From: Pseudomonadota bacterium
GTDB taxonomy: Bacteria; Pseudomonadota; Alphaproteobacteria; Acetobacterales; Acetobacteraceae
DNA: 37,264 bases
NCBI GenBank assembly: GCA_018240405.1
Contig: JAFEFW010000657.1
Span: 1-37,264 of the forward strand
Direction of reading: 5' to 3'
The notes beneath the pieces are model-generated. The model was not told the DNA's origin, searched no databases, and saw only the letters and a list, made by a program, of their open reading frames with translations. Shown here one piece after another: positions 9,958-19,649 of the stretch. The translations under genes and the position numbers were made by a program. Numbering within the stretch: position 1 is the stretch's first letter; each line of letters starts with the position of its first letter.

Positions 9958-11007
9958 TCAGGACGCCGCGCTGCGGTCCAGTACCGACGCCAACAGCGCC
10001 GCCTGTTGCGGCCAGGATGGCAGTGTTCGACCAGCCTCCCAGGCAACGGACGCCATGTCGCGGCGCAGACTGTCATCGAAGATCAGGCGCCGCAGCGCCT
10101 TCGACAATTGTTCGACATCGCCTGGTGCGCACACCACGCCAGCCTCCGGTGGCACCAGCGTCGGCGCAACGCCGGTAGCGGTGACAGCGACCGGCAGGCC
10201 GCGCCGCAGCGCCTCGGCCAGTGCCATGCCGTAGCCTTCGTACCAGGAGGTGAGCGCGAACAGATCGGTGTTCCGCCAAAGCGACTCCATTGTATCGGGC
10301 GCCATTTCGCCGGCGAACGTCACCTGCCGGGCGATCTGCAGTTCCTCGGCCAGCGCCATAAGTCCGTGCGCGTGCACGGGATCGCGGTCAGCACCGCCGA
10401 CAATCGTCAGACGCCAATCGAGATCGAACAGCCGGCTGAGGGATCGCATCAGTACGTCATGACCCTTGCGCGGTATCAGCGTACCAACCGACAGGATTGC
10501 GCAGCCGCCGTCACGTGAACCGGAACTGCGCGGCAGGTCCTCCATGCCAGGCACAATGGCGGTGATGCGTTCCAGATCCACTTTGAAGTCCGCCGCAAGA
10601 CGCTCCGCCGTCTGCTCGCTGGTGGTGACCAGCCGCGGCACGGCGGCAAACAGAGTGGCCTCCAGCGTGCCGAGACGTTGCGCGACCTCCTGTGACAACC
10701 CGGTCTCCTGCGACACCGGGTGATGAATCAGCGCCACCGCCTCCCGCGGCGTCATCGCCGGCGCCAGGGCGGCGAAGGCCGGCAGCGCCTGCCCGTCGAT
10801 CAGGGCTATGCTGTCAGCAGCCAGATCGGCCCAGGCGGCATGCGCCGCATCAATCGCTGCCTGGTCCGGATCGGGGAATCGCCCCGCCAGTTCGACCATC
10901 CGCACCCTGTGCCCCTGGGCTCGCAGCCCTTCCACCATCCTGCGGTCATACAGCGCACTGCCGGAGATTGTGTCGAACGGGGCCGGAACCATCAGCGAGA
11001 CTTGCAT
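9958..11007 (-). CDS. Family 4 glycosyltransferase (GT-B fold)
   Basis: This 349-residue cytoplasmic glycosyltransferase transfers a sugar from an activated donor to an unknown acceptor. The N-terminal acceptor domain begins VSLMVPAPFDTISGSALYD, with the Gly/Ser-rich loop typical of GT4 enzymes. The C-terminal donor domain shows ILSVGTLIPRKGHD (about 181-194) and the E-x7-E motif EGYGMALAEAL, followed by GLPVAVTATGVAPTLV. There is no signal peptide or membrane segment. It lies 113 bases upstream of the sugar-acid kinase on the same strand and is divergent from the M20 peptidase, so no cell-envelope cluster surrounds it to indicate its product. Confidence 0.85.
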   Translation of the reverse strand: MQVSLMVPAPFDTISGSALYDRRMVEGLRAQGHRVRMVELAGRFPDPDQAAIDAAHAAWADLAADSIALIDGQALPAFAALAPAMTPREAVALIHHPVSQETGLSQEVAQRLGTLEATLFAAVPRLVTTSEQTAERLAADFKVDLERITAIVPGMEDLPRSSGSRDGGCAILSVGTLIPRKGHDVLMRSLSRLFDLDWRLTIVGGADRDPVHAHGLMALAEELQIARQVTFAGEMAPDTMESLWRNTDLFALTSWYEGYGMALAEALRRGLPVAVTATGVAPTLVPPEAGVVCAPGDVEQLSKALRRLIFDDSLRRDMASVAWEAGRTLPSWPQQAALLASVLDRSAAS

Positions 11008-11102
11008 AGTGCTCGGTTTAGCAGTCCCAAGCGCGTTATCATACGGTGACGGCGCCCAGCCGAGCGCCTAATGACCATCCGTTGCTTTCCAAGGAGTGCG
11101 CA

Positions 11103-12512
11103 ATGCCGGTCCCGACCCAGGCCACGCTTGATAAAGTTCTTGCGCATGTAGATGCGACCCTGCCGCAGGCGCGGGACACGCTGTTCGATCTGCTGCGCAT
11201 CCCTTCCATCAGCGCGCAGCCGGCGCATGCCGCCGACTGTCAGCGGGCCGCCGCATGGTGGCGCGACCAACTGACCGGCCTGGGTTTCGAAGCGACGGTG
11301 CGGCCAACCGCCGGGCACCCGGTGGTGGTCGGTCACTTCGCCGGACCCGGCGATTACACGGGGCCGCATATCCTGTTCTATGGCCATTACGATGTGCAAC
11401 CGGTCGACCCGCTGGACCTTTGGCACAGCCCGCCCTTCGACCCGCAACTGGTCGATGGTCCGCACGGCAAGCGCTACGTCGCGCGCGGCGCGGTCGACGA
11501 CAAAGGCCAGACGCTGATGTTCCTGGAGGCGCTGCGCGCATGGCACAGCACCGGCGGCGGCATTCCGGCACGCATCACCGTGCTGATCGAAGGCGAGGAG
11601 GAGGTCGGATCTGTCAACCTCGATCCATTCCTTACCGCCAATAAACAGGAACTCGCCGTCGCGGACGTGGCGCTGATCAGCGACACCGGCATGTGGGACG
11701 TGAACACACCGGCGGTTTCAACGCGGCTGCGCGGCATGACCTATGCCGAAGTCACGCTGAAGGCCGCCAATCGCGATCTGCATTCCGGCATCTATGGCGG
11801 ATCGGCGCTGAACCCGATCAATGCGCTGACCAAGATCCTGGGTGACCTGCACGACGAAAATGGCCGCATCCAGTTACCGGGCTTCTATGACCGCGTCGTC
11901 CCGGTCTCCAACGCACAGCGCGCGCAGTGGGATTCGATGGGCTTCGACGAGAAGGCGTTTCTCGGCAGCATCGGGCTCGCGCACCCGGTGGGCGAGCGTG
12001 GCTACTCGGCTCTGGAGCGGCTGTGGGCGCGGCCGACGGCCGATATCAACGGCATCTGGGGCGGCTACACCGGCGCTGGCAGCAAGACCGTGATCGCATC
12101 CGAGGCCTCGGCCAAGGTCTCGTTTCGCCTGGTACCAAACCAGGACCCCGGCGAGGTCTTTGAGCAGTTCCAGCGTTTCGTGACGGAGCGCCTGCCGCCG
12201 GACGCGACGGCAACGTTCGCGGAGTATGCGCGTGCGCCAGGTATTGAGGTGAATGTCGACAGCCCGCATGTGCGCGCCGCGCTGGACGCGCTGGGTGAGG
12301 AGTATGCGAAGCCGGCGGTGCTGATGGGATGCGGCGGCTCGATCCCGGTGGTGACGTCGCTGAAGTCGATCCTTGGCGTGGACTCGCTGCTGGTCGGCTT
12401 CGGCTTGGATGACGACCAGGTGCACAGCCCGAACGAAAAGTTCGAGGAGGCCTGCTACCACCACGGCATCCGCTCCCACGTCCGGCTGCTGGCCAAGTTC
12501 GCCGGGGGATAA
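11103..12512 (+). CDS. M20-family metallopeptidase (dipeptidase)
   Basis: This cytoplasmic di-zinc exopeptidase belongs to the ArgE/DapE/CPG2 superfamily, and its length (469 residues) and motifs fit the M20 dipeptidase branch. ATG 11103 is chosen because AAGGAG lies six bases upstream; an in-frame start at 11046 adds 19 unlikely residues. Metal and catalytic motifs are in order: FYGHYDVQP (zinc His and catalytic Asp), ARGAVDDKGQ (bridging Asp), EGEEEVGS (general-base and zinc Glu), ISDTGMW (zinc Asp) and, near the C-terminus, DDQVHSPNE (zinc His). The lid/dimerisation domain sits between, with NRDLHSGIYGG. It is a single gene with no obvious operon partner. The true substrate (dipeptide or acylated amino acid) cannot be told. 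Confidence 0.88.
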   Translation: MPVPTQATLDKVLAHVDATLPQARDTLFDLLRIPSISAQPAHAADCQRAAAWWRDQLTGLGFEATVRPTAGHPVVVGHFAGPGDYTGPHILFYGHYDVQPVDPLDLWHSPPFDPQLVDGPHGKRYVARGAVDDKGQTLMFLEALRAWHSTGGGIPARITVLIEGEEEVGSVNLDPFLTANKQELAVADVALISDTGMWDVNTPAVSTRLRGMTYAEVTLKAANRDLHSGIYGGSALNPINALTKILGDLHDENGRIQLPGFYDRVVPVSNAQRAQWDSMGFDEKAFLGSIGLAHPVGERGYSALERLWARPTADINGIWGGYTGAGSKTVIASEASAKVSFRLVPNQDPGEVFEQFQRFVTERLPPDATATFAEYARAPGIEVNVDSPHVRAALDALGEEYAKPAVLMGCGGSIPVVTSLKSILGVDSLLVGFGLDDDQVHSPNEKFEEACYHHGIRSHVRLLAKFAGG

Positions 12513-12997
12513 GCGCGGACAGGGCGGGCTAGACCGGCCTCGGCGCCACGTCCCGGCGCCCACACAGGCTGTCATGACAGCGGCTGAACAAGCCGTCGCC
12601 ACGCATTGGCATAACCGTAGGCGCGCGGCCCAATTCACGTATCGCGGAAACGAGCGGACCGGCAGGGACTGCCTCTCCTCCGTCATGGCGTGCGCAGACT
12701 TATTGGCGCTGACTTTGGGTCTGGCGTCCGGCAAGCCTGCGCCGCCGATACGCTGTCGTCATAGTGTACAGCGCCGCTTTCGATGGCGCGGCATGCAACT
12801 CGCCCTCCCTCGGCACGTTCCCCGCCCGGTTCCGCTGCGCAGTCGCGGGCCGGCCTGTGGCCGGCCTGCACAGGTGAACCTGTCATGCGCACCGGGAGGC
12901 GAACTCAACGGCAGGCCCGAGCGTTCCAGCCGGCGCAAGGCAATCGCCATGCGCGTCTTGACACGCCTTAAGCTATCTGAAGGACGCCTGTCCGCCG
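12513..12997. other. Intergenic region before the kaiC-like gene, with palindromes
   Basis: No supported gene is present in these 485 bases. Two structures stand out: a perfect 14-bp palindrome GCTGTCATGACAGC (12568-12581), and a dyad ACAGGT-GA-ACCTGT (12870-12883) about 115 bases before the kaiC-like start. A TTGACA (12958-12963) has no -10 at a proper distance. GGCGCC repeats at 12542-12560 can form a hairpin, but without a T-tract. Confidence 0.4.
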
Positions 12998-14509
12998 ATG
13001 ACCGATCCCAGCCCCGCCACTCCGCCGCGCATATCGACCGGCGCCGCCGGGCTTGACACGATCCTGCAGGGCGGGCTCGCCGCCAACCGCCTATACCTGA
13101 TCGAAGGCGAACCGGGCGCCGGCAAGACCACATTGGCGATGCAGTTCCTTTTGGAGGGACGCAATCGCGGCGAGCGCGTCCTCTACGTCACCCTGTCGGA
13201 AACCGCCGAGGAACTCGCCACCGTCGTTGAATCGCATGGCTGGAGCCTCGAGGGCATCGACCTGTTTGAGCTCGCCGCCGCCGAGGCCGCACTCGGCACC
13301 GAGCGGGCGATGACCCTGCTGCACCCTTGGGAAGTCGAGCTTGGCGAGACCGTCAGGCTGATTACCGATGAGGTGGAGCGGACCGGTGCGGTTCGCGTCG
13401 TCTTCGACAGCCTGTCGGAGATGCGGATGCTGGCACAGGATGCGTTGCGGTTCCGCCGCCAGATCCTGGCGTTGAAGCAGTTCTTCGCCGGCCGCGGCAC
13501 CGCCGTCCTGCTGCTGGACGACATGCTGCAGAAGGCCGGAGCGGACCAGCATCTGCGCAGCCTCTGCCACGGCGTTGTCACGCTGGAGCGGCTGAGCCGC
13601 GACTTCGGCTCCACGCGCCGCCGCCTGGAAGTGGCCAAAATGCGGGGCGCCTCGTTCCAGGAAGGCTGGCACGACTACACCATCCAGCGGGGCGGACTGA
13701 TCGTATTCCCCCGGCTCGATGCGACCAGGCATCACGTGCCCTTCGTGGGCGAACCCGTGCCCAGCGGGCTGAGCGAACTGGACGCCATGCTGGAGGGCGG
13801 GCCGCTGCGAGGCACCTGCGCGCTGCTCAGCGGACCGTCAGGCACCGGTAAGTCGACGCTCGCCATGCAGTACGTCCACGCCGCGGCGGAGCGTGGCGAG
13901 CACTGCGCCATCTACCAGTTCGACGAACGTGTCGGCACGCTGCTGGAGCGTGTTGCCAAGCTCGGTCTCGACCTTGCTCCTCATATTCAGGCCGACAAGG
14001 TTGTGCTGATGCAGATCGATCCCAGCGACCTTTCGCCGGGTGAGTTCATTGAGATGCTGCGGCAGGATGTCGAAGCCAACGACACCAAGCTGGTGGTGAT
14101 CGACAGCCTGAACGGCTACCTGACCTCGATGCCGCAGGAGAAGCGGCTGGTGTTGCAGTTGCACGAACTGCTCTCCTACCTGAACCAGCGCGGCGTGCTG
14201 ACGCTGCTGGTCAGTCCGCAGTTCGGATTCATTACGGCGCGCGAGCGACCGTTGAGCATCAGCTACATCGCCGATGCCGTCCTGCTGTTGCGCTTCTTCG
14301 AGGTCTCCGGTCGCGTGCGCAAGGCGATCTCAATCGTCAAGAATCGTGGTGGCGCGCATGAGGACACGATCCGCGAACTTCGGATCGAGGAGCAGGGTCT
14401 GCGTATCGGCCCCGTGCTTTCGTCCTTCACCCATGTGTTGACCGGTGAGCCGCTGTTCACTGGCGATGCTGACGGGCTGATGCACGTCCAGGACGAGCCG
14501 GATGCTTGA
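12998..14509 (+). CDS. KaiC-like double-domain RecA-fold ATPase
   Basis: This 503-residue KaiC-family protein has two RecA-like domains, as in cyanobacterial KaiC. Domain 1 (about 12-245) carries Walker A GEPGAGKTT (37-45) and a reduced catalytic pair, TLSETAEE. Domain 2 (about 248-490) carries Walker A GPSGTGKST (279-287), a Walker-B-like LVVIDSLNGY, and the phosphosite region SISYIADAVLLL. There the KaiC Ser431/Thr432 pair is replaced by Ser422-Tyr423. This is the pattern I associate with proteobacterial KaiC-like proteins that act as timers or stress regulators without a full clock. The last 8 bases overlap the hybrid kinase start, so the two are made together. No kaiA or kaiB is in the window. 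A circadian role should not be assumed. Confidence 0.88.
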   Translation: MTDPSPATPPRISTGAAGLDTILQGGLAANRLYLIEGEPGAGKTTLAMQFLLEGRNRGERVLYVTLSETAEELATVVESHGWSLEGIDLFELAAAEAALGTERAMTLLHPWEVELGETVRLITDEVERTGAVRVVFDSLSEMRMLAQDALRFRRQILALKQFFAGRGTAVLLLDDMLQKAGADQHLRSLCHGVVTLERLSRDFGSTRRRLEVAKMRGASFQEGWHDYTIQRGGLIVFPRLDATRHHVPFVGEPVPSGLSELDAMLEGGPLRGTCALLSGPSGTGKSTLAMQYVHAAAERGEHCAIYQFDERVGTLLERVAKLGLDLAPHIQADKVVLMQIDPSDLSPGEFIEMLRQDVEANDTKLVVIDSLNGYLTSMPQEKRLVLQLHELLSYLNQRGVLTLLVSPQFGFITARERPLSISYIADAVLLLRFFEVSGRVRKAISIVKNRGGAHEDTIRELRIEEQGLRIGPVLSSFTHVLTGEPLFTGDADGLMHVQDEPDA

Positions 14510-16619
14510 AGCGGGCCACACCGCCGCCACCTCCGACACCGTCCTGATCTTGATCCCGGACGCCGGCAACGCTGGCGGTGCCGAGGCGTTGCTCTCCCGC
14601 AACGGCATAACCTGCCGCCTCTGTTCCGACATGCACGATCTTGCCGAGGCGGTCGGTCCGGACGCAGGAGCCGTGCTGATCGCCGACGAGGTGCTTTGGC
14701 AGCACGGGCTCGACCATATCGGCCGCCGCCTGGCGGAGCAGCCCCAGTGGTCCGACCTGCCATTCATCGTGCTGACCCGCGGCGATACCAGCACGCGGCG
14801 CACCTTGCTGGAACTGCACCTGCCCGACCGGCTGGGCAACGTCGTGTTCCTGGAAATGCCGCTCAGCTCGCTCAGCCTGGTGAGTGCGGTACGCTCTGCC
14901 TTGCGGGCGCGGCGCCGGCAGCGGCAGGTGGGCGCCAACCTGCTGGAGCAGCGGGCCGCGGCGGCCGCACTGCGCGAGAGCGAGGCGCGCTTCCGCCATA
15001 TGGCCGATAGCGCCCCGGCGCTGATCTGGATGACCGACGCCAAGGGCGACGTCACGTTCATGAACATGCACCATGGCCACACCTTCGGTCATCGCGTCGG
15101 CGACCTGCTGCGCTACGGCTGGGGTGCGCTGGTGCTGGAGGAAGACCGGGCCGCCTTCGAAGAAGCGTTTAGTACCGCATTCAGTGCGCGGACCCCCTTT
15201 GCCGCCGAAATCCGCATCTGCGATCGCGAGAACCGCATACGCTGGCTGCGCTGTGAGGGCGTTCCGCGCCTGGATGATGAAGGCCGCTTCCTCGGCTACA
15301 CAAGCTGCTGCCTCGACAGCACGGAGCGGCGGCTGGCGACCGCGGAGCTGGAACGACGCGTCGAGGAGCGCACCGCCGAACTGTCGAAGGCACTGGCCCA
15401 GCTGAATGCCGAGGTGGCGGAGCGCGAGCGGGCTGAAGCGGCGCTGCGCCAGGCGCAGAAGATGGAAGCGATCGGCCAGCTCACCGGCGGCATTGCGCAC
15501 GACTTCAACAACATGCTGCAGGCCATCGCCGGCTGCCTGGAGCTGATCGAGAAGTACATCGGTCAACAGCGTGCCGCGCGCGCCGCCCCCTATGTCGCCG
15601 CCGCGCGACAGGCGGTCGAGCGTGCTGCTCGGCTGACGCACCGGCTGTTGGCCTTCGCCCGCCGCCAGACCCTCCAGCCAATGCCCATCGAGCCGAACCG
15701 GCTGGTGCGTGAGATGGAGGAGATGATCCAGCGCACGGTCGGGCCATCGATCCAACTGGAGATGGATCTGGCGGACGGCACGTGGTGCGTATTGTGTGAC
15801 CAGAGCCAGCTTGAGGCGGCGCTGCTGAACCTGTGCATCAATGCACGGGATGCCATGCCCGACGGCGGTACGTTGACAGTCCGTACGGCGGACCGCGAGC
15901 TGGATTGGCGCGATTTGACCGGCCAGGATGAGGCACGCCCCGGCCGGTATGTGGAGATCAGCGTGCGCGACAATGGCACCGGCATGCCGCCGGATATCCT
16001 TGTGCGCGCTTTTGAGCCGTTCTTCACCACCAAGCCGTTTGGCCAGGGCACCGGCCTTGGCTTGTCGCAGCTGTATGGCTTCCTGCGTCAATCCGGCGGG
16101 TTCGTGCGGCTGGAGAGCCAGATCGGGCTGGGCACCACGGTCCGTCTGTTCCTGCCATGGTGTGCTGACCGCCCGGAGCGGAACGATCTGACGGTGGAAG
16201 CGGATGCCACCGACGAATACCCAGTCATTGCATCCGGTATGCCGCAACCGACGGTTCTGGTGGTGGAGGATGAGACGGCGATCCGCCGGCTGATCGCCGA
16301 CGCCCTGCGTGAGATGAACTGTGCGGTACTGGAGGCCGAGGACGGGCCGGCGGGCCTGCAGGTGGTCCGGTCGGGCAGGCGGATCGACCTGCTGTTGACC
16401 GATGTCGGTCTGCCTGGGCTGAACGGCCGCCAACTCGCCGACGCGGCGCGCGAGACCCGGCCCGACCTTCCGGTGCTGCTGATCACCGGCTTTCCTGGCA
16501 CGGCGTTGGCAGACATGAAGGCGATCGGCATGGACGTGATGCGCAAGCCGTTTGCCCTCGACGCGCTGCTCGGCCGTGTCCGCACGCTGCTGAGCCCGGC
16601 ACTGGCGCCGCGGGCATAG
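14502..16619 (+). CDS. Hybrid sensor histidine kinase (pseudo-receiver, PAS, HisKA, HATPase, receiver)
   Basis: This 705-residue cytoplasmic hybrid kinase has no membrane segment. Residues about 12-135 look like a degenerate receiver-type domain. A PAS domain follows (about 160-275), then a coiled coil (about 278-320). HisKA has the phosphorylated His333 in [11 protein letters not shown]. The HATPase domain shows [15 protein letters not shown] and [10 protein letters not shown]. The C-terminal receiver (about 584-700) has acidic residues EDE (589-591), phospho-acceptor Asp634 and Lys682. The start codon overlaps the end of the KaiC-like gene (ATGCTTGA), so the ATPase is its likely input or output partner. 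No separate DNA-binding regulator is adjacent, and the phosphorelay target is unknown. Confidence 0.9.
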   Translation: MLEAGHTAATSDTVLILIPDAGNAGGAEALLSRNGITCRLCSDMHDLAEAVGPDAGAVLIADEVLWQHGLDHIGRRLAEQPQWSDLPFIVLTRGDTSTRRTLLELHLPDRLGNVVFLEMPLSSLSLVSAVRSALRARRRQRQVGANLLEQRAAAAALRESEARFRHMADSAPALIWMTDAKGDVTFMNMHHGHTFGHRVGDLLRYGWGALVLEEDRAAFEEAFSTAFSARTPFAAEIRICDRENRIRWLRCEGVPRLDDEGRFLGYTSCCLDSTERRLATAELERRVEERTAELSKALAQLNAEVAERERAEAALRQAQKMEAIGQLTGGIAHDFNNMLQAIAGCLELIEKYIGQQRAARAAPYVAAARQAVERAARLTHRLLAFARRQTLQPMPIEPNRLVREMEEMIQRTVGPSIQLEMDLADGTWCVLCDQSQLEAALLNLCINARDAMPDGGTLTVRTADRELDWRDLTGQDEARPGRYVEISVRDNGTGMPPDILVRAFEPFFTTKPFGQGTGLGLSQLYGFLRQSGGFVRLESQIGLGTTVRLFLPWCADRPERNDLTVEADATDEYPVIASGMPQPTVLVVEDETAIRRLIADALREMNCAVLEAEDGPAGLQVVRSGRRIDLLLTDVGLPGLNGRQLADAARETRPDLPVLLITGFPGTALADMKAIGMDVMRKPFALDALLGRVRTLLSPALAPRA

Positions 16620-16849
16620 CCGCGCCGGCCCGGCAGCATCGGCGGCCATTGTGGCGGTGACGCATGACTGCAGCGCACCGATCCCGACCGAAAATGCTTG
16701 CAATCTCTGTGCGGCACGCCGATATCGGCTTGGTGTTTCCGTAATTGCGTGATGCGCGGGCGCCTGTTCGCCCGAGGTTCCGGAAAATTCATTCTGAACC
16801 CGTTTGCCCCCTGCCGATCGCGCCGGGGCGGCGAGCCGACAGGCGCCAT

Positions 16850-18124
16850 ATGGCGCCGGAGCAATCTGACCTCTTGACTGATACGACCTTCGCGACCCTT
16901 GGGGTCGCCGAACCGCTGCTGCGCGCGCTGGACGCACGCAAATTCCATGTTCCCACCCCGATCCAGGCAGACTCCATCCCGCCCCTGCTGGCGGGGCGCG
17001 ACCTGCTGGGCATCGCCCAGACCGGCAGCGGCAAGACCGCCGCCTTTTCCCTGCCTCTGCTGCAGCACCTGGCGGCCCAGCACGTGCGTCCGGCCCCATT
17101 CGCGCCGCGCGCGCTGATCCTGGCGCCGACGCGCGAGCTGGCGCTGCAGATCGATGAGACGGTCCGGTTCCTGTCGGTGCATCTGCGCCTACGGACGGCC
17201 GTCATCATCGGCGGCGCCTCGCGTTTCAAGCAGGTCGAGACCATGCGGCGCGGCGCCGACATCGTTATCGGCACACCTGGCCGGGTGTGCGACCTGATGC
17301 AGACGCGCGAGCTGAACCTGGCCGGCGTGCGGCACTTCGTGCTGGATGAAGCTGACCGGATGCTCGACCTGGGCTTCATCAAGGATATCCGCCGCATCGT
17401 CTCGGCGCTACCGATGCCGCGGCAGAACTGCCTGTTCTCCGCCACCATGCCGGCCGAGGTGGCAACGCTGGCGCAAGGCCTGCTGCACAGCCCGGTGCGG
17501 GTGGAGATTGCCCGCAAGGAAGAAACCGCGCCGAAGATCGAGCAGTTCGTCCATCACGTGCCGCAGGCCGCGAAAACCGGGCTGCTGCTGTCGTTGCTGG
17601 ATGATGCCGACCTGAGCCGCGTCATCGTGTTCACGCGGACCAAGCATGGCGCCAACAAGCTGGCGACCGTGCTGGAGCAGAAGGGCATCCAGGTCAACGC
17701 CATCCACGGCAACAAGAGCCAGCCGCAACGCGAGAAGGCGCTGCGCGAGTTCCGCACCGGCCGAGCGCGGGTGCTGGTGGCGACCGACATTGCCGCCCGC
17801 GGCATCGACGTCACCGGCATTTCGCATGTGGTGAACTTCGACCTGCCGGCGGAGCCGGAAAGCTATGTGCACCGCATCGGCCGCACCGCGCGCGCCGGCG
17901 CCGCGGGCGTGGCGATCGCCTTCTGTGATCCAACGGAGCGCGGCACGCTGCGGCAGATCGAACGGATGGCAAAGGCGCCGATCACGGTGGTTGGCGATGC
18001 GCCCCCGCCGGAGGCTCGCTCTGCACCGGCAAAGCCGAAGCGGCCTGGCCAGGGTCAGCGCAAGCGCTTCAGCCCCCGGAGCCGGAACGGTGGCGACCGC
18101 GGCAGCCTGCGGACGGCGGCGTAG
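16850..18124 (+). CDS. rhlE: DEAD-box ATP-dependent RNA helicase, RhlE type
   Basis: This cytoplasmic RNA helicase remodels RNA and ribonucleoproteins. All family motifs are present in order: the Q motif (FHVPTPIQ), motif I AQTGSGKT, Ia PTRELALQ, Ib TPGR, II DEAD in VLDEADRML, III SAT, IV VIVFTRTK, V ATDIAARGID and VI HRIGRTAR. A basic tail after about residue 380 (KPKRPGQGQRKR, RSRNGG) is typical of RhlE proteins and likely binds RNA. ATG 16850 is chosen because the protein then starts just before the FATLGVAEPLL helicase entry; the frame is open upstream to 16745 but that stretch has no family character. The ribosome site (AGG, six bases upstream) is weak. The product is 424 residues. Confidence 0.9.
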   Translation: MAPEQSDLLTDTTFATLGVAEPLLRALDARKFHVPTPIQADSIPPLLAGRDLLGIAQTGSGKTAAFSLPLLQHLAAQHVRPAPFAPRALILAPTRELALQIDETVRFLSVHLRLRTAVIIGGASRFKQVETMRRGADIVIGTPGRVCDLMQTRELNLAGVRHFVLDEADRMLDLGFIKDIRRIVSALPMPRQNCLFSATMPAEVATLAQGLLHSPVRVEIARKEETAPKIEQFVHHVPQAAKTGLLLSLLDDADLSRVIVFTRTKHGANKLATVLEQKGIQVNAIHGNKSQPQREKALREFRTGRARVLVATDIAARGIDVTGISHVVNFDLPAEPESYVHRIGRTARAGAAGVAIAFCDPTERGTLRQIERMAKAPITVVGDAPPPEARSAPAKPKRPGQGQRKRFSPRSRNGGDRGSLRTAA

Positions 18125-18388
18125 CGGTCGCGGATACAATCTTGTCTCCGAGCGCCACAGCCTGGATTGTCTTCATCCACGCTGTCTGAGCGTGTCGCAC
18201 GGGACGCCGGACGATGCGGCGCAGGCCGGCTACGACCATAGTGGGTCTGCGTCCCAGCGGCGGCGAAAGGCGTATGCGCCGGCTGTTGTTCCCTCGTCAT
18301 AGCGGCCTGCGCGGGTCGAGGGTGGAGAGCCAGGTGAGCAAACGATCGGTGCCGTGCCAATCGACGCCAGCCCTGGCGCTGCCCGCCC

Positions 18389-19477
18389 CTACTCCACCAC
18401 CGACAGCGTAAGAGAGCGGAAGGCGATCGCCAGGCGGCGGTCGTCGTCCTCGTTACAAGCCTGGCGCGGGCTCATCGCGTCGGGGTGTTCGAACACAATC
18501 TCGGCTCCGTTGCCGCCTTGCAGCAGGCGGCCGGGGATCTCGAACGCCACCAGATCCCGCGGCAACGCGTCGAACCGCTGCACCGTTTCACCATTAATCT
18601 GCACGCGAAGGCGTTGGGCTGCCAGGCGCGGCGGTGAAACGAAGGGCACGACGTCCATCTCCAGGCGGAAGCGCTCTGCCGGACGCAAGGCCGGCAAGCG
18701 AATCACGCTCCGGTCGTCAATCGACCAGCAGAACCCGTTCTCCTGTCCCGACCACCCAGCGCCCAGGTAGCCGGCAGCGTTGCCGGCGGAGCCAAAGGCT
18801 ACATCGATTCGCGCCGGCCGTGTTTCGGCGGCTGCCAGACGTACGCCTTCTGCAGGACGCAGCGCGTGGGCGCGGCGCAACATGGTGATCCAGGATGCGA
18901 CATCGACGTCCGGGACGCGTGCGCGTGGCGCCAAAAAGGTCACGTAGCCGACCATCAAGCGAGCATCGATCACCTCCACGGATCCAGCCGGATGGCCCGG
19001 CCGCTCCGCCTGCACCCACAGCAGAACGCCCGGGCCGTAAGCCGCAAGGCCCTGGCGCAGGTCGTTGAGGTCGTTGGCGAGCAGCGGCTCATTCTGCCGG
19101 AACACCAGGATCTTCTCGCCTGAGGTCAAATCGGCGATCAGCTTGTCCGCCAGGAAAGGCACGACCCGTGCCTGCTGCTGGTGCAACGCGGCCGGGTCCG
19201 CCGCGCCGATGCGAACATCCGCATGGTAGGCAATGCCGTAGCGTCGCAAGTTCACCATGTACTCGTCGTTCATCGGCACGATCACGATCTGCGCCGGATC
19301 GCCGACGCCTTCAAACCGCGCGGCCAACGCCGTCACCAGGTTGCGCACCGGCATGCCGCCAAAGCGAAGCAGGCCAAGCGGCTCCGCCCCGACGCGGCGC
19401 TGCACCAGGCCAAGCTCGCAGTTGTCGCCAAGACTTTCGAACTGCGTCACCAGATTGACGTCAGAGAGGATCGACAT
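18389..19477 (-). CDS. Uncharacterised two-domain protein A: 'SLGDNCELGL' domain followed by beta-sandwich-like domain
   Basis: The function is unknown. The 362-residue product has two parts. Domain 1 (about 10-205) opens with FESLGDNCELGLVQRR and EPLGLLRF; Cys20 and His85 (RYGIAYHAD) are also kept in its paralogue. The SLG-x-NC and YGxxxH patterns recall DUF1796, described as putative papain-like cysteine peptidases, so a Cys-His catalytic pair is possible. Domain 2 (about 218-362) has GYLGAGWSG, MDVVPFVSPP, EHPDAMSP and RRLAIAFRSLTL. It reads as a beta-rich module like those appended to some envelope glycosyltransferases. ATG 19477 has GAGG a few bases upstream. No signal peptide is seen. 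The protein at 22787-23992 has the same two domains in the opposite order. Confidence 0.8.
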   Translation of the reverse strand: MSILSDVNLVTQFESLGDNCELGLVQRRVGAEPLGLLRFGGMPVRNLVTALAARFEGVGDPAQIVIVPMNDEYMVNLRRYGIAYHADVRIGAADPAALHQQQARVVPFLADKLIADLTSGEKILVFRQNEPLLANDLNDLRQGLAAYGPGVLLWVQAERPGHPAGSVEVIDARLMVGYVTFLAPRARVPDVDVASWITMLRRAHALRPAEGVRLAAAETRPARIDVAFGSAGNAAGYLGAGWSGQENGFCWSIDDRSVIRLPALRPAERFRLEMDVVPFVSPPRLAAQRLRVQINGETVQRFDALPRDLVAFEIPGRLLQGGNGAEIVFEHPDAMSPRQACNEDDDRRLAIAFRSLTLSVVE

Positions 19478-19649
19478 AGCGCCTCATAGTCCGAAAATCA
19501 TTGCCGTAGAAATATAGTCGCCGATCAATCGCAGTGACCGGTCCATCCGGAAAGATCAGGCCGGCTGACCATCACGGGAAATCAGCCCTTAGCCGGCGCG
19601 GCGACCGGCGATGAATCGCATGCACCCGTTTCCGGTGTAAGCTGCCACG

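Noticed and set aside
12958-12963. TTGACA as a promoter for the kaiC-like gene
   Set aside because: No -10 hexamer at 16-18 bases, and it lies only 35 bases before the start codon.
14457-17099. An 880-codon open frame on the minus strand opposite the kinase and helicase genes
   Set aside because: It is Arg/His/Gln-rich with no domain and runs opposite three genes with complete motif sets. It is a codon-bias shadow in GC-rich DNA.
18125-18388. Possible small gene between rhlE and protein A
   Set aside because: The open frames there are short, Arg-rich and without a ribosome site or motif.
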